Translations under genes and position numbers: made by a program
Origin: Rallus limicola
Taxonomy: Eukaryota > Chordata > Aves > Gruiformes > Rallidae
DNA: 64,000 bases
Direction of reading: 5' to 3'
Assembly (NCBI GenBank): GCA_022605955.1
Contig: JAKCOZ010000015.1
Location: 9,119,287-9,183,286 of the forward strand
Part shown: in pieces, positions 1 to 12,000 of the stretch
How positions within the stretch are numbered: the first letter of the stretch is position 1
How the letters are laid out: the number at the start of each line of letters is the position of its first letter
The notes under the pieces: generated by a model
The model's input: the letters and a program-made list of their open reading frames with translations, nothing else
Told to the model about the DNA's origin: nothing
Database searches by the model: none

Positions 1-282
1 ACGATGCAGATGTTGTGTTGCAAGTTATCACAGTGGCTGGCTGATGTACACCGTGCTCTAGCTGGTGAACCCATTTTTTCTAGGCCTGTCAGGTTCTCAT
101 AGGATTATCTCACAGCAGTTGTTGACCTTTTTAGGGGAAAGCACAGCAATTCTATTAGGCTACTGTTCCCTCTTCCCTAAGAAAACTAGGGAGCTTTCAG
201 CATTCCCTGCAGCTCTCTATCTCCTGCTGAATAGGGATGTATTTTTACCACAAAAAAATAATAAAACTATGTTGCTTTTCAG

Positions 283-315
283 AGATTGCCAGAAGAGAAG
301 ATTCAGTTGCAGATG
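283..315 (+). CDS. TMEM40: TMEM40 probable upstream coding exon (33 bp)
   Basis: A pyrimidine-rich acceptor (gttgcttttcag) precedes and a gtaaat donor follows a 33-bp open segment. Read in the phase required by the next exon, it gives IARREDSVAD and joins to AYENGN. This arginine/acidic stretch resembles the polar region before the KKDDEFF motif of mammalian TMEM40. Length and phase fit, but 33 bp is too short to be certain. Confidence 0.5.
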
Positions 316-3300
316 GTAAATATAAACAAGCAAACAGAAGCTTTTCTTGTGGTTTCTGTCTTTCAGGACTGAGTTTGGCTCAGTGATGATAGCTATACCA
401 GCTCCTCAGTACCTAGCTATTCCTAATCAAAGATTATTAGTTTGAGAATAGTTATTACAATGCACTGTAATGCTTTAATGGAGTAAATTTTGGGCCAGTC
501 ATTCCACAATACAAAGTTACAGTGGGACTATTGCATTTAGGAAACAGAATAATATAGAACAGACATTTGCCAAGTGTGAATTGATGTTCCAATAAATCCC
601 TTGTCTATAAATCATCCACACCACTGCACAGAGGAGCAGTTCTGAGTCAGAATACTGCAGTGCTATGTTAACAAAATAATCTAATAACTGAGTTTGTCCC
701 CAAACCAGAAGTTGATCAATCCAGAATGCTCAAGGAACCAAAAATTCAAAAATGTGACTTGAATATCAGGTGATCCAGAACAGAATTTCTTGGCAAAGTT
801 TAGTTCCTTCATGGTTCATAAGCACAACAGCAAAAGTCTGTAGGTAATTTGGAGTACATTCCCAGTGTATCTTTAGAGAAAATGAAATTCACTGCCAGGC
901 AGCAGTTGCCTGGATGCACAGCCCAGTGTAAGTGAAATCAGCATCCATAACTTGTGATGAATCAACTCCCAAAGGGTTCTGTGCAGCAGACTGCCTAGGG
1001 GTCTTCTCAAGCAACCAACAATGAAAAAAAGGAAAAAAAAAACTTCTGCTTTGAACACATTGTTGGAAATCTGGTAAAATACTCAGCTCTTCCTGACAAC
1101 ACCACTGGAGAAAGAGCAGAATTTGGCAGCTCTGCTCCCAACTAGCATAGAGCAAAATGAGAGCATTTAAACCTCTAAAAATACCTAGCTTATTCTTAAC
1201 GTTTTTCTTCCAGTGTGTCAGTATAGTATAGAAACATTGTCAGCTGCAGTTCTTAATTTGGCAGGGCTGAAAACCTTAAACATCAGGCTTAAGTAGACTG
1301 ATGGCTCTCACAGGCTTAGTATGAAGATAGTTGTATTATTGTAGCCGTGTACAAAGCACCCAAGGATCAAACTGAAGATCCCTTGTACTACTGCTTTACT
1401 CCCCCCACTGTAATTCTGAGACTACCCATTGTCCCTGACTACAGAGAAGAGCCCCAGAGTGCTTTGAAACAATTCTGCATTGTTAATGCAACCATCTGAG
1501 GATGCTTTTTTTTGGGGTGATTTTAAAATTGCTAAATTTGATCTTTCTGAAAGGGTGACTGATCTTTGAACAGTTTTACATACATTCTGCTCTGAGAATT
1601 GATTTCAAATACAAAAAGGGAAACAAACATAAAACTTTCAGAGATTCACTTCACTAAAACACTTTTTTTTCCCTTGTAGCATATGAGAATGGGAACACTC
1701 ATCTCCCTCAGCCCACAGTCCGGTGGATGGGCATACGGAAAGATGGTAATTTGTAAAAAAGTTTTGATTTTTAAATTCAACTGATGTCAACCCCCTTGAA
1801 CCTTAGACCATGAATAAGATCTCTAGTTCAGAAAAAAACTCCTCCCCCAGTAGTTTTTTGAAGTGCACTAACACTTCTCAATGAAAATTACTGAGGCTTC
1901 TCATAACAACTTGTGTGCATCTCTCTTCTCAAGTTCAGTGTATGAGGCATCTTGTGCAAACAGGCTTTATTCCCTGAGCAGTACACTGTGCCCTACGGTG
2001 CAATGGTTGGACTTCATGATTTTACCTGCCTTGTCCAACATAACCAATTCTATGAATTCCTAAGGGCCACGCCTACAGTTGTGACCTAATTTCCCTTCTC
2101 TATTTCAGATGAATTCTTTCATTTTGTCATTCTTTGCTTTGCAATTGGCGCTCTATTAGTTTGCTACTACTACTACAAAGGTAAGACAAAGGTTAAGGTA
2201 ACAGAAGGATAAATGGTCGCACACTAGAGAAATTAATAAAACCAAGCATTTCTTTTGTTGCCTTAGACTGGACAATTTCTCTTGGAATCGGTTTAATCAC
2301 CTTTGCTTCCCTGGAAACCACTGGGATATACTTTGGTCTAGGTAAGTGTAGCTCCAGCAGCAGCTGTGTGTCCACAGGACAGATCACACTCAGTGGGTAA
2401 GCTGCGCCCGCCTGTCAAACTGCTGGCGGCGAGTTCTGCGCATCACCCCGTAGCTGCCGCATGCTGCCTCGCTCACAACGGCACAGTGTGGCTGAGACAA
2501 ACATGCCTTAGTGACACTGAAGGGAAGGGTTGACTCATTTTTCATTCTAAACGCTCACAAGACCTTGAGTCACCTCTTTCTGCAGCAATGGCCAAATGCT
2601 TTGTTGCCATGACAGTGTAGGATTTTAGCAGCAGGGCAGATAGGGCTGTAAGGTGCTGCACACTCCCTGCTACTCATTCCCCTGGGACTGAGGCAGCCTA
2701 GCACTCTGAGGAAGAGCTCTCAGCAGAACTGGGATGGCAGCAGCCACTGAAAATTATTGCAAAATGGGGAATCTTGGCAGTCCCTAGGGAAGGTGCCACT
2801 GGCATGATTTAGCAGCTACCCAACTGAGAAATCTCCTTTGTAATCCTGAGAGAATATTTTTGGTAGGTTGTAGTTAATTCTCTCAGGAATTGGCCTTGTC
2901 ACTGCTTTGTTAGTTCATGATATTGCAAAATTGATTGTTTAACAGTAACCTTGGCCTCATTAATATTGTAAGTTTCACTGTTGAGGTTTTGCCATTTTCA
3001 TAATTTTTATGTTGTTTGTTGCTATCTGGCTCATCTTGGAAAAAATGTTTGTTTTCACAATTAGTGTATCGAATTCGGAGTGTACTTGACAGTTTTGTTC
3101 CTCTGATTGGCAGATTCAGGCTTACAGGTAAGAGTGACCTGGCTCAGCATGGGTATTCCCTCACCTTCCTGGGTACTTAATTTTGGTCAAGTCTTCAGAC
3201 CAACTTCTCTAAACTACAGTTCCCAATCTTCTTAATTGACAAAAGGAAAATTTTACTACATTTCGTTACAGCTGTTTGGGTTTGAAAATTAATTATCCTC

Positions 3301-3755
3301 ACTTCTATCCAACATGGCAGAGCATTTCTATGTTTGTAATACTCTGTCCCATATGGGGTATGAACTATTTCCTAACAACTGCTGAGTAAGATCTCTATAG
3401 CTCAATTAAAAATTCAGGGAGTGGGGCAGGTTTCTCAGCTCCAGGCTCAGGTTCATCTGTGGTCATGAACACAACGCATGAAGAATGCTGAAACGCTGCA
3501 CAGATATGTGACAACCTGAACACAATAGTCCTCTGACAGTTGTCTTTTTCTTCAACATGCAGGTATGAGGAAAGCTGCCTAGGAGTATTTCAGGAGAGTT
3601 TCCACAAAGCCCTGCTGGATGAATTCCTGGTATTAACAGAACTGCTTTACGAGCCAACCACCAAAGCCTAATGGCTACTGTGAAATAGTGAAATGTTAAA
3701 CCATAGAGAGACACTGTTTTCTCCCCTCAAAAATAAAGCTGAAACTTCAGTACTG
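283..3755 (+). CDS. TMEM40: TMEM40, 3' part of gene (C-terminal two-helix membrane region)
   Basis: This is the 3' portion of a small membrane protein gene. Joining exons 1680-1745, 2109-2180, 2267-2341, 3065-3127 and 3563-3582, plus a probable exon at 283-315, gives one open frame with consistent phases and GT-AG junctions. The protein has a polar stretch ending in RKDDEFFHF, a first hydrophobic helix (VILCFAIGALLVCYYYY), a short DWTIS link, a second hydrophobic segment (LGIGLITFASLE...IYFGL) and a tail VYRIRSVLDSFVPLIGRFRL. This matches my recollection of vertebrate TMEM40, where DDEFFHF, CFAIGALLVCY, LTFASLET and IYFGLVYRI are nearly identical. The function of TMEM40 is not well established. 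The 5' exons lie left of the window. The gene converges on TKT, which is read from the other strand. Coordinates span the first exon seen to the likely polyadenylation site. Confidence 0.82.
1680..1745 (+). CDS. TMEM40: TMEM40 exon (cytosolic linker ahead of first helix)
   Basis: The exon follows a strong T-rich acceptor ending ccttgtag and ends at a gtaatt donor. It is 66 bp, entering and leaving in phase 1. It encodes YENGNTHLPQPTVRWMGIRKD, with RKD continuing into the DEFF motif of the next exon. Confidence 0.75.
1995..2062 (+). mobile_element. CR1 LINE 3'-end remnant
   Basis: An eroded copy of the CR1 3' end: the run atggttggacttcatgat, then a diverged gtccaaca block, ending in attctatgaattc. 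This resembles the usual CR1 terminus (nggttggactngatgatctt ... ttccaac ... attctatgattct). It lies in a TMEM40 intron, in the sense orientation of that gene. Confidence 0.6.
2109..2180 (+). CDS. TMEM40: TMEM40 exon encoding first transmembrane helix
   Basis: The exon lies between the acceptor ctatttcag and the donor gtaaga and is 72 bp. It encodes DEFFHF followed by the hydrophobic run VILCFAIGALLVCYYYYK. The CFAIGALLVCY core is the clearest link to TMEM40. Confidence 0.85.
2267..2341 (+). CDS. TMEM40: TMEM40 exon encoding second transmembrane helix
   Basis: The exon lies between the acceptor tgttgccttag and the donor gtaagt and is 75 bp. It encodes DWTISLGIGLITFASLE followed by TTGIYFGL, a second hydrophobic segment that closely matches the second helix of mammalian TMEM40. 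Confidence 0.85.
3065..3127 (+). CDS. TMEM40: TMEM40 exon encoding juxtamembrane tail
   Basis: The exon lies between the acceptor ttcacaattag and the donor gtaaga and is 63 bp. It encodes VYRIRSVLDSFVPLIGRFRL and the start of TG, an amphipathic basic tail that corresponds to the VYRI...FRLTG end of mammalian TMEM40. Confidence 0.82.
3563..3755 (+). CDS. TMEM40: TMEM40 terminal exon and 3' UTR
   Basis: After a good acceptor (tttttcttcaacatgcag) the frame reads GMRKAA and stops at tag 3580-3582. Mammalian TMEM40 also ends within a few residues of FRLTG. About 150 nt of 3' UTR follow to an AATAAA at 3732-3737. The cleavage position near 3755 is inferred. Confidence 0.7.
3732..3737 (+). terminator. 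TMEM40 polyadenylation signal AATAAA
   Basis: A canonical AATAAA lies 150 nt after the TMEM40 stop codon, with GT/T-rich sequence following. A second plus-strand AATAAA at 4824-4829 could serve a longer transcript form. Confidence 0.55.
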
Positions 3756-5159
3756 GGTCCCATTCCTCCTTCCAAAATGATCTGTGCCTTAGCAGAGTCA
3801 CGGGACAGTCTAGATGTCGGTTTACATTTAATTCCATTAAGTATAAACACAACTGTGTCAGTCTGCCTACAGTGTACCAAATTCCACAGAACAACCACCA
3901 TGATCCTCAGCTGGTTCCAGATGTGGCTCTGGATGTTTCAGCGGGAATCCTGGCACCTACAGAGCCACCTCACCCCATGTGATGCTGCACACTAGGCAAG
4001 CACCAGCTGCTGCCCACACAGTCGAGCCCCAACAGCGCAACAGCACCGAAGCAGATTAATTCATTGTGGCAGAACTCAATACCTACTCAGTACTACCATG
4101 CAGCAGGCAGGTAATGATCTCACCCAGTGAACGCTGGTGAGATTTTACGTGCAGTGACATAATGGTGCAGTAATGAGATTATTAACAACAGCAAATTTCA
4201 ACTCCTCTTCTGAGGGGAAAAATAGAAGTGCTTGATTGGACCCATTCCCCAACTTTTCTTTTTTCCTTTGAGGAAAACAAAGTGCAACTTTGGCATTCCT
4301 TTCATTTGACAGGGACTCATTATACATGATGCACGTAGAGCCAATACAATCATAGGCAGACTGCAGAGAAAGGGGCTACTTTTTGATTTTTAGGAAAAAG
4401 GTAAGGTCTGTGTACCCACAGAAGGATGAAGGAATCAAGTCAAAGCACCATACAACATGAAATTGTGAGAGAATGTAGATCTAAAAGCCATTAGGCCTAA
4501 CAGCCCAGCATTTACAGAATCAAGTTCAAGCCTTGCTCAGAGAATTAAAAAGCTTTTTAGTTGTACTTAATTTTAAGCACCAGCGTTGATCATTCCTGTA
4601 CAGCAGTTCAATTTGCACATGAAGAAATACCAGCAAATCATAGGCAGGCCAGCACCACACAGCCCAGCAGTTACCCAACATGCCAAGGGTTAAGTGAAGC
4701 AATAAGGATGAATACAAGTTATTCTGTAATATTTATATTCTCGTTTACATGTACTACTTACATATCTTCCTAGAAACAGTCTGTCATACCAAAAAATACT
4801 GGAGATTTGGTGGTTAGTCTGCAAATAAAGCCTTGCTTAGACCAGTGTAGCGTTGTTAATGTCAAATCACTTGAACTGATAACTATGCAGTTTCCCTGCT
4901 CTGATGAAAATTGCATTTTGTGGTTTCCTTTGCTGTTTAACATCTTGCTGAAAGGTGTTTTAGTACTAAATATATTTTCACATTTGGTATTTTGCAGTCA
5001 AGGAAAGGAATTAAAAAAATTTTTTTAAACAGAAGCAGCTTGAAGGTAAAATAAGCAAAACATTTAAAAATCACCCAGTGGAACCATCAGGCATGATAAG
5101 CAGCTCACCCAACTCAGAGCTGGTCACAAGAGTCAGTTAGGAAAAAAAGCCACTTACTT
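3756..5159. other. Intergenic spacer 3' of TMEM40
   Basis: This AT-rich sequence between the TMEM40 3' end and the GC-rich island contains only short uninformative reading frames. I see no recognisable exon, RNA gene or repeat, apart from a spare AATAAA at 4824-4829. Confidence 0.6.
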
Positions 5160-5513
5160 AGCCGCATCCTCGCAGGTGCCCCGGAATCCCCTGCTCTCTC
5201 TGATCCTCTTGAGTCCATCTCGGCGTTTTAGTCACTCCTGCCTCATGCCCCAGGCAATGCTCTCCCCTTCAGGTTTCAGGTACCACCCTCACTGCAGCAC
5301 CGGCCAAGCACTCAAAAAAGCGGTGAGTTCCAACCTATTTAAACGAACTTCTGCTCACTGGGCTGCCAGCGAGCCAGTCCTGCGCCCTCGGCTCAGCGCT
5401 CCTGCCCATAGCTCTGCTGGGCCTCCACCACCCTGCTGGTTCCCCAGGACCAGGTAAACCTCCTTCCTCTTCGACATCATCCAGCGCACAGGGTGCTTCC
5501 TTTTGTCTTTGGT

Positions 5514-5521
5514 TATAAAAG
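5514..5521 (+). promoter_or_regulatory. TATA-box-like element TATAAAAG
   Basis: A perfect TATAWAAR match sits inside a GC-rich segment with the G-tract run starting 4 nt downstream. No known gene starts here, so its activity is unproven. Confidence 0.35.
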
Positions 5522-5524
5522 GCT

Positions 5525-5548
5525 GGGCGGGGGTGGGGGTGGGGGGGG
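5525..5548 (+). other. Four-tract G-quadruplex motif
   Basis: The sequence reads GGG-C-GGGGG-T-GGGGG-T-G8, four G tracts with single-base loops. This is the arrangement expected to form a very stable parallel quadruplex on the plus strand. Confidence 0.8.
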
Positions 5549-6034
5549 AGACGACGACCACGGGACAATGCGCAGAGGCAGAACTGAAGCGAGGGCACTA
5601 GCCACCCCCTTCCCACAATACCTGCTCCTGCTTTTCACACATCTGGCCAGAAGAGGGGGTAGGGAACTCTGCCGACAGCAAGGGAAGGCTTCTGCTTTCA
5701 AACTCCCTTCACGACAGGATTTTACTCTTCAGCTCTAAGTTGGACCAAGCATTGAAACAGCATTACTCAATTCACGCCGGACTACAAAGCCCCACATCTA
5801 TTTCCCCGCGGGAGCACGGCCCACTCAGGCCTTCAGCAACCCCCCAACTGCTCCCAGGCCAGAGCTCACTGTGGGGAAGGTCAGCTGCAAAGCAGAAAAC
5901 GCAGACAGCAGACAACAGGTTGCTGCCCACCAAATGTTAAATGTTTTTCCATGACTGAAAACGTTCAGATGTTACCCCACTGCACGAAATCCCAGAGAGG
6001 AAAAAAAAAAATAAAATAACTAAAACCCAGAAGG

Positions 6035-9000
6035 TTTTTTAAGCTGGTATTTTTATTAGTACTCTCTACATAAAGCACCTTTGCCTGCCTTTAACTTACA
6101 GTACTTCTCTGAACACCGCTTTTCTGCACCACAGCACAAGATGCTTCAAACTACTCTGCGTTTCTCGATTTGGACACTGCTGACTTAACAGCCTGCACAA
6201 TGGCATCTTTGTCAATGCCAAACATCTTCAGGAGCTCCGCTGACTTGCCGCTGCGTGGTACCTGACATACAGCCAAGCGATGGACTGTGATACCTGGCTC
6301 ACCCACTACTGCAGCACACACTGCTTCTCCAATGCCACCTACGAGAAGACAAGAACAACACGCATTGATACTCTGCAACGGGCAACCTATGGCATAGAGG
6401 TTGTATCTCTGATGCAAAGGTCTGTGCAAGTTAAACCCTCGGTTCATGTGCTTATGAGAAACCCTCAGTCGCAACGTGTCCGAGTTGCGCGTTTGCGAAA
6501 TGAAAACAAGTCCCTGTATCAGGGGTGCTCTGAGGACAACAGCCCGACATTTCTAAAGTCCTTTCAAACTAGCAGTAAGGACACGTAGCTCTACAGGGCA
6601 CAGCACTGTCAGGAAGCCCTTACCACTTCAGCAGCGGCCACCAAGAGCCAGGTTAAATGTACACACCGAGGCATTTTTACCAATGTACCTAATGCACTGA
6701 AAATCCCAATTCCTCCCAATCCCAGCAGCATTTAAGAGCTCCATCTTTTCACCATGCCTGCACACGCCGCCAGGCACCTCTCTGGGTTATGTAATATGTT
6801 CACAACCTTTGCTTAGAGCTCAGCTCAGACTGAATCACCATCAGTCACGGGGACAAAGGATGTAACCGGGATCTGTGTGGGGGCAGGAGAGACACTGGAG
6901 GCAGGAGTATTAGGGAAGAAGAAAACACAGGACTAGTGTCAAGAACATGTGCTCTGAGACCTGGTAGGAGAGACACCTTGGTGCTGCACTTCAGTTAGGG
7001 TGCATCTGGGAATGCAGGGCTTTACACAGCTCTGACATGGTCACACTTAGCCTCTAGCCAGTAGCACCTCTGTGGATGTGGCTGGAAAGATCAGCCTGAT
7101 GTGGGCTTGCAATGCACTCGGGCTTCTGATGCGTGTACACCTAATATTCCTTGACTGCATCATACAGAGAAAGCTCTGCCAGTGTAAACCACACGTTCAT
7201 CACCTCAGAGCATGATGATTTTGCCATCTTGCAAATCTGTAGTGCAATATTTGTCCAGGGTTGAAAGATAAGCTAGAAAACGATAAGCCTTAGTGATGCT
7301 ATCACCATCCACAGACTGGAACAGAAAGTGTGGTGCAACCAGCACTTACAATAATACCAGCTCACTTCAGATACCTGGCAAGAGTGATGCTCACCTTAAG
7401 GTAGGATCATATTCTCACAATGGTTACTGATTCCTATTAGATATCTACCATATCTAGTACCACAGCTCACAGCTGTCCCTCTGCTAAATTCTCCACTTGC
7501 CACAGGAGGAGCAAGGCTGACAGCTTGCTCACAACAGCTGCTCTCTGTTTGCATATGGACTCATCTTCATGGGACATGTTTGCACAGGCAAGACCCTGAA
7601 AACCTGTACAAACAAACCATGTCACAAGCAGCTCAGTTTTCAGGGCCAGTTTTATTATCACCTTTGCCAACCACCTGGACAGCAAAGGGGGATCAAGGGT
7701 TCCTGCAGTCAGTTTGTGGATGACACCAAGTTGTGTGGGAGTGTTTATCTGCTTGAGGGTAGGAAGGCTCACTGAGGGATTTGGAGAGGCTGGATTGATG
7801 GGCTGAGGCAAAATGTATAAGGTTCAACAAGGCTCCCTGGTGGGTCCTGAATTTGGGTCACAACAACCCCATGCAATGCTACAGGCCTGTGGAAGAGTGG
7901 CTGGAGAACTACTCAGCAGAAAAGGACCTGGGGGTGCTGGCCAACAGCCAGCTGAACATGAGTCAGCAGTGGGTCCAGGTGGCCAAAATGGCAAACGGCA
8001 TCCTGGCTTGGATCAGCAATGGTGTGGCCAGCAGGACCACGGCAGGGACCATCCCCCTGAACTCGCCACTGGTGAGGCTGCATGTTGAGTACTGGGTTCA
8101 GTTTTTGGCTCCTTGCTACAAGAAAGGCATTGAGATGCTGGACCGTGTGCAGAGAAGAGTAACAAAGCTGGTGAAGTGTTGGGAGCACAGGTCTGATGAC
8201 AAGTGGCTTGGGGAGCTGGGGTCGTTTAGTCTGGAGAAAAGGAGGCTGAGGGGAGACCTTATTGCTCTCTACAACCACCTGAAAAGGAGGGTGTAGCCAG
8301 GTGGGTGTTGATCTCTTCTCCCAAGTAACAAGTGATAGGACAAGTAAATTGGGAGGTTTAAATTGCATATTAGGAAAAAATTCTTCACTGAAAGGGTTAC
8401 CAGTCACTGGAAAGGCTGCCCACGACAGTGGTTGAATCACCATCCCAGGAGGTAGATGCAGTGTTTAGCGACATAGTTTCATGATGGACTTGGCAGTGTT
8501 AGGCTAGCTGTTAGATGTGATGATCTTCAAGGTCTTTTCCTACCTAAATAATTCTAAATAAAATCCTGGGAAGCAGGGGAAGTCTTGTAGAGACTACTCT
8601 GCTTCTCCCAAGAAGCATTTTATCTGAAGATTTACTTGGAAGTGAGTCATCCTAGAAATTCCTATTCGCATGTGTCATGCACTTTTAACCCTCAGCTTAA
8701 GAGCACAATACAGCAGTGACAGACTCTGAAATGGCCTGTAAGCAGGTGAAATGAAGGAACAATGAGAATCAAGTGAAGATGTAGAGTGCTCTGGCTCTTC
8801 AAAGGCCCTGATCTGCTCTTCTAGTAGTGGTTGAAGAAAGAGTGACTGCAGAAGCTTCCCGATCTGATTTTAAGCAACCTGGAGCCAACCTTTTGGATAT
8901 AGGGAAAACTTAAGAAACCTGCACAGCAATGGTCCATCTTGCAACTTAAACTGCAGAGGAGCTGCTGCCAAGCCAGTCTGAAACCATCCTGCACAGAGGT

Positions 9001-12000
9001 ACTGCACTGCAGCAGGAATTTACAGTCTCACTGGGAACAAATTAATCGAGTCCTCACTTGGACCAAGCATACAGAAGGACACACATGGCCAAGTTAATCG
9101 GAAAGGCTGCCATGATTAACCCATTATTGTCTTAAGAAACTTTCAACCCTCAGTGTCATAATTGTAACAGCAGCGAGAAAGTCTAAAACCTCTCTTTAGC
9201 TTTAACTAAATGACACCACCAGGTTCCATACTTCTCTCATGTCAGGAGAAGCTAAGGAACAACTGCAATGGTGTGTGACCTTCTGGGCCCAGCTCACCTT
9301 CATGGTAATGGTCCTCAACAGTGATGATTCTGCCTTTGGTTGCTCTTGCATTTTCAAGTATTGTCTTCTTATCCAGGGGCTTTATGGTGAAGGGATCGAT
9401 CACACGGATGAAGATTTTTTCTGCAGAAATAGAATGAAATGATTTGCAACATGAATTTTGAGAATGTCAGACAATAGAAGTGATACTAGAAGCCCCAGCA
9501 CTCTCTTAGAGCCAGTTCAAAGACTGTCTACACTAATTCCCAGGTATTTGTATTTATGGCTTGTTTCCCACAACCAAATCAACCCTAATTTTTGTATGTA
9601 TTCTTTCTTCATGCACCTTGTGCAACAGTAATATCCACCCATTCCACAGATGAAACTCTTGAAGCAATAAAGGCTTGGATAAGCAACTGAAGGTCTCTAG
9701 GAGTACCCACCAGCAAAACAGTAACCTAAATGACTTCTCACAGGTAAGAGAAGAATCTAGTCACCAGAAAATCCTTCCTATTCAGACTGTTCTGCTTCTG
9801 CTGTCTGTTAGACACTGAATCCTCACTGCAGGCTGCCCACCTATCAGGTATGCCTCTTTGAACTACCTCAGCCCTGACTGTGGCATCCTTAAGTTTAGCA
9901 TCAAAGCCAGACTTTATCTGGTCATTACAAGGCAGGCCCAGATTGCTTATTAAAGCTATTTACATATGGCAATTGTTTATGAAGAATAACAAATTACATG
10001 AGGTTTTGTCTGATTTTGTCTAGCTGAAGAGCGAGTCAACTCTTGTCATACATAAAGAAGCCCTATGTGATCAGTTTTGTGACTGAAGTCTCTTCAGCAG
10101 CCAATGTATTTTAGGTACTAGAGCCTACCACTAAACCAAGGGATTATCTCTCCATAGCTGGTTATTCATACCTCAACATCAACAGAGCATCACAAAATGT
10201 GGAAAAATAAGAACAGTTCTGAAAATACAGTTTTCAAAATATCCTGAGCTTGTTGGCACAAAGTCATGAGACAATATCTATCCACCTAGACACAGCACAC
10301 AAATCTACCCATAAGCCACAGGCAGCATTAATTGTATTACCTCTTACTATTTGTAATCTCCTCCTGGGTGTAGGCTACTGACTCACAGAGGGATTTTTGA
10401 TGGTTTCTTTCCCTTCTTAATTCATGATGGGCTTTTTATCTTTGTTGTGAATTGTCAGTGCGTTTAAGCAATACTGTAGAATGACTGCATCCACGCCAGT
10501 TGAAAGTTGATACATCCATTCAATGACACTAAGTAAAGCAGCGAGCCGTTGTGCGAGAGCACACGCAGTTGCTCTGGGTCAGCAACACGCGGTATTTTGG
10601 GATCTGGCCCCAGCCTGATCACATTCTATCATGTCCATACCCTAGCCCATCCCGACACTATGCCAGGCAAGGATCGCTCCCGGTTCTTACACACCTCTAC
10701 TAAGGTGCTGCCCGCAGGACACTTTCAGACAGATTAGCAATTCCAAGGAGACTCTGATCTCATCGGTTTGGCAATTTTCATGGCTACTAACGCTGCTAAA
10801 CTAACTAAAACCTACTCAATTAGGCAAGATTGGCAGATGCATACTATGCTGTGCTATCAGTTTAACAGATGACCAGTTGTCTGGAACATTTTAATTACAA
10901 AGGGTGAGCAGTTAGGCCGTGTGGTACTGATTTCTTTGCTGTTTTAAATGACAAAACCCCCACAAACCCGTAATCTGATCACCTTTTCTCAGGTGCTCTG
11001 CTGCAGCCAGAGCCTCGTGCAGAGTGACTCCTGCTCCGATCACGGTCACTTGGTCATCCTTACTCTTCAGAACCACCTGTAAAAACATGTTTCCATGTAT
11101 TTTTAACAATAAATCTTACTGATGTTTATAAAATTTCTGGTGATTTTATTAAATAAAGCAAATCCTTGGCCCTGGAATGCTTTAGAGGGAAAGGGGTTTT
11201 TATAGAAGAAACTTGCTTTTTTTTCCCCTGATTCTGTTTATCTGAGCAGTATTTACCTTTGCCTGTCCAATATGGAAGTCCTCATTGTTGCTGTAAATGA
11301 CAGGATTTTCGGGTCGACTGGTTCTTATGAAGCAAATGCCCTGTTTCCCAAGTAAACATATTATAAGTTATAAAACCAGAAAGGTGTTGACATTCTAGTT
11401 TGTAAACCCTAAGGAAAAAATACAGCAAAATGACTTTTTCTACTTGCCTGGGTTTTTTTTTTTCCACCCTTCCATGTTACCTTTCGTTCTACTGAGTCAA
11501 CTTCCCCACCTCCCCCCAGTCCTTTTTTTCAATAGCTGGTTGTTTCAAGCATGCTAGTAATTTAAAACTTCTTTTCTGATTTAAAGATCTTTATTTTTCT
11601 CCTGTTACTTTGAGGAACAAGAGAATTGGAATTTTAAAACTTCGTCATACATTTGCAAATTTTACTCTAACAACTACAAAACAAAAGAGTAAAAGCTCAG
11701 CTGAAAGCAAGGCAAAATACTTTCCATCAGTTAATATTCAGATGCAACCAGTACCTAAATCTAATCTCTGCCTAACACTACCTTACACTTTCTTCCCTAC
11801 CCCTCTGGGTTTTTATTCCCCACAAACCACATGTGTTACACCACCTTTGTTACACACCAAATTTCTACAACCCTTCACTTAAAAGCTGTACTAGCAACAC
11901 TGGGATTTTTCAGATTATTTGCTCCCTTCTCAAGGTAAGCTCCTATGGCAGCCAAAAGCACCGCCTATCACAGACATGATCCAACACAGTGCTGCAAAAG

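Larger units (their letters stand above)
5160..5935. promoter_or_regulatory. GC-rich island between two convergent 3' ends
   Basis: Base composition shifts abruptly to GC-rich with scattered CpG, in contrast to AT-rich flanks. It holds a perfect TATA box followed by a G-quadruplex motif. No protein-coding exon with family resemblance was recognised on either strand. It could be a promoter or enhancer for an unannotated non-coding transcript, or an eroded CpG island. The promoter idea is inference. Confidence 0.4.

Noticed and set aside
1..3755. PRKCD as the expected 3' neighbour of TKT
   Set aside because: No kinase, C1 or C2 domain sequence is seen. The exons present match TMEM40.
5176..5738. 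Several open frames of 60-93 codons on both strands in the GC-rich island
   Set aside because: Mutually overlapping, compositionally biased and without recognisable domains. The island is kept as a possible regulatory region only.
7853..8296. A 147-codon plus-strand frame as a host gene
   Set aside because: It is the C-terminal part of a CR1 reverse transcriptase, with CR1 phrases and the CR1 3' tail following.
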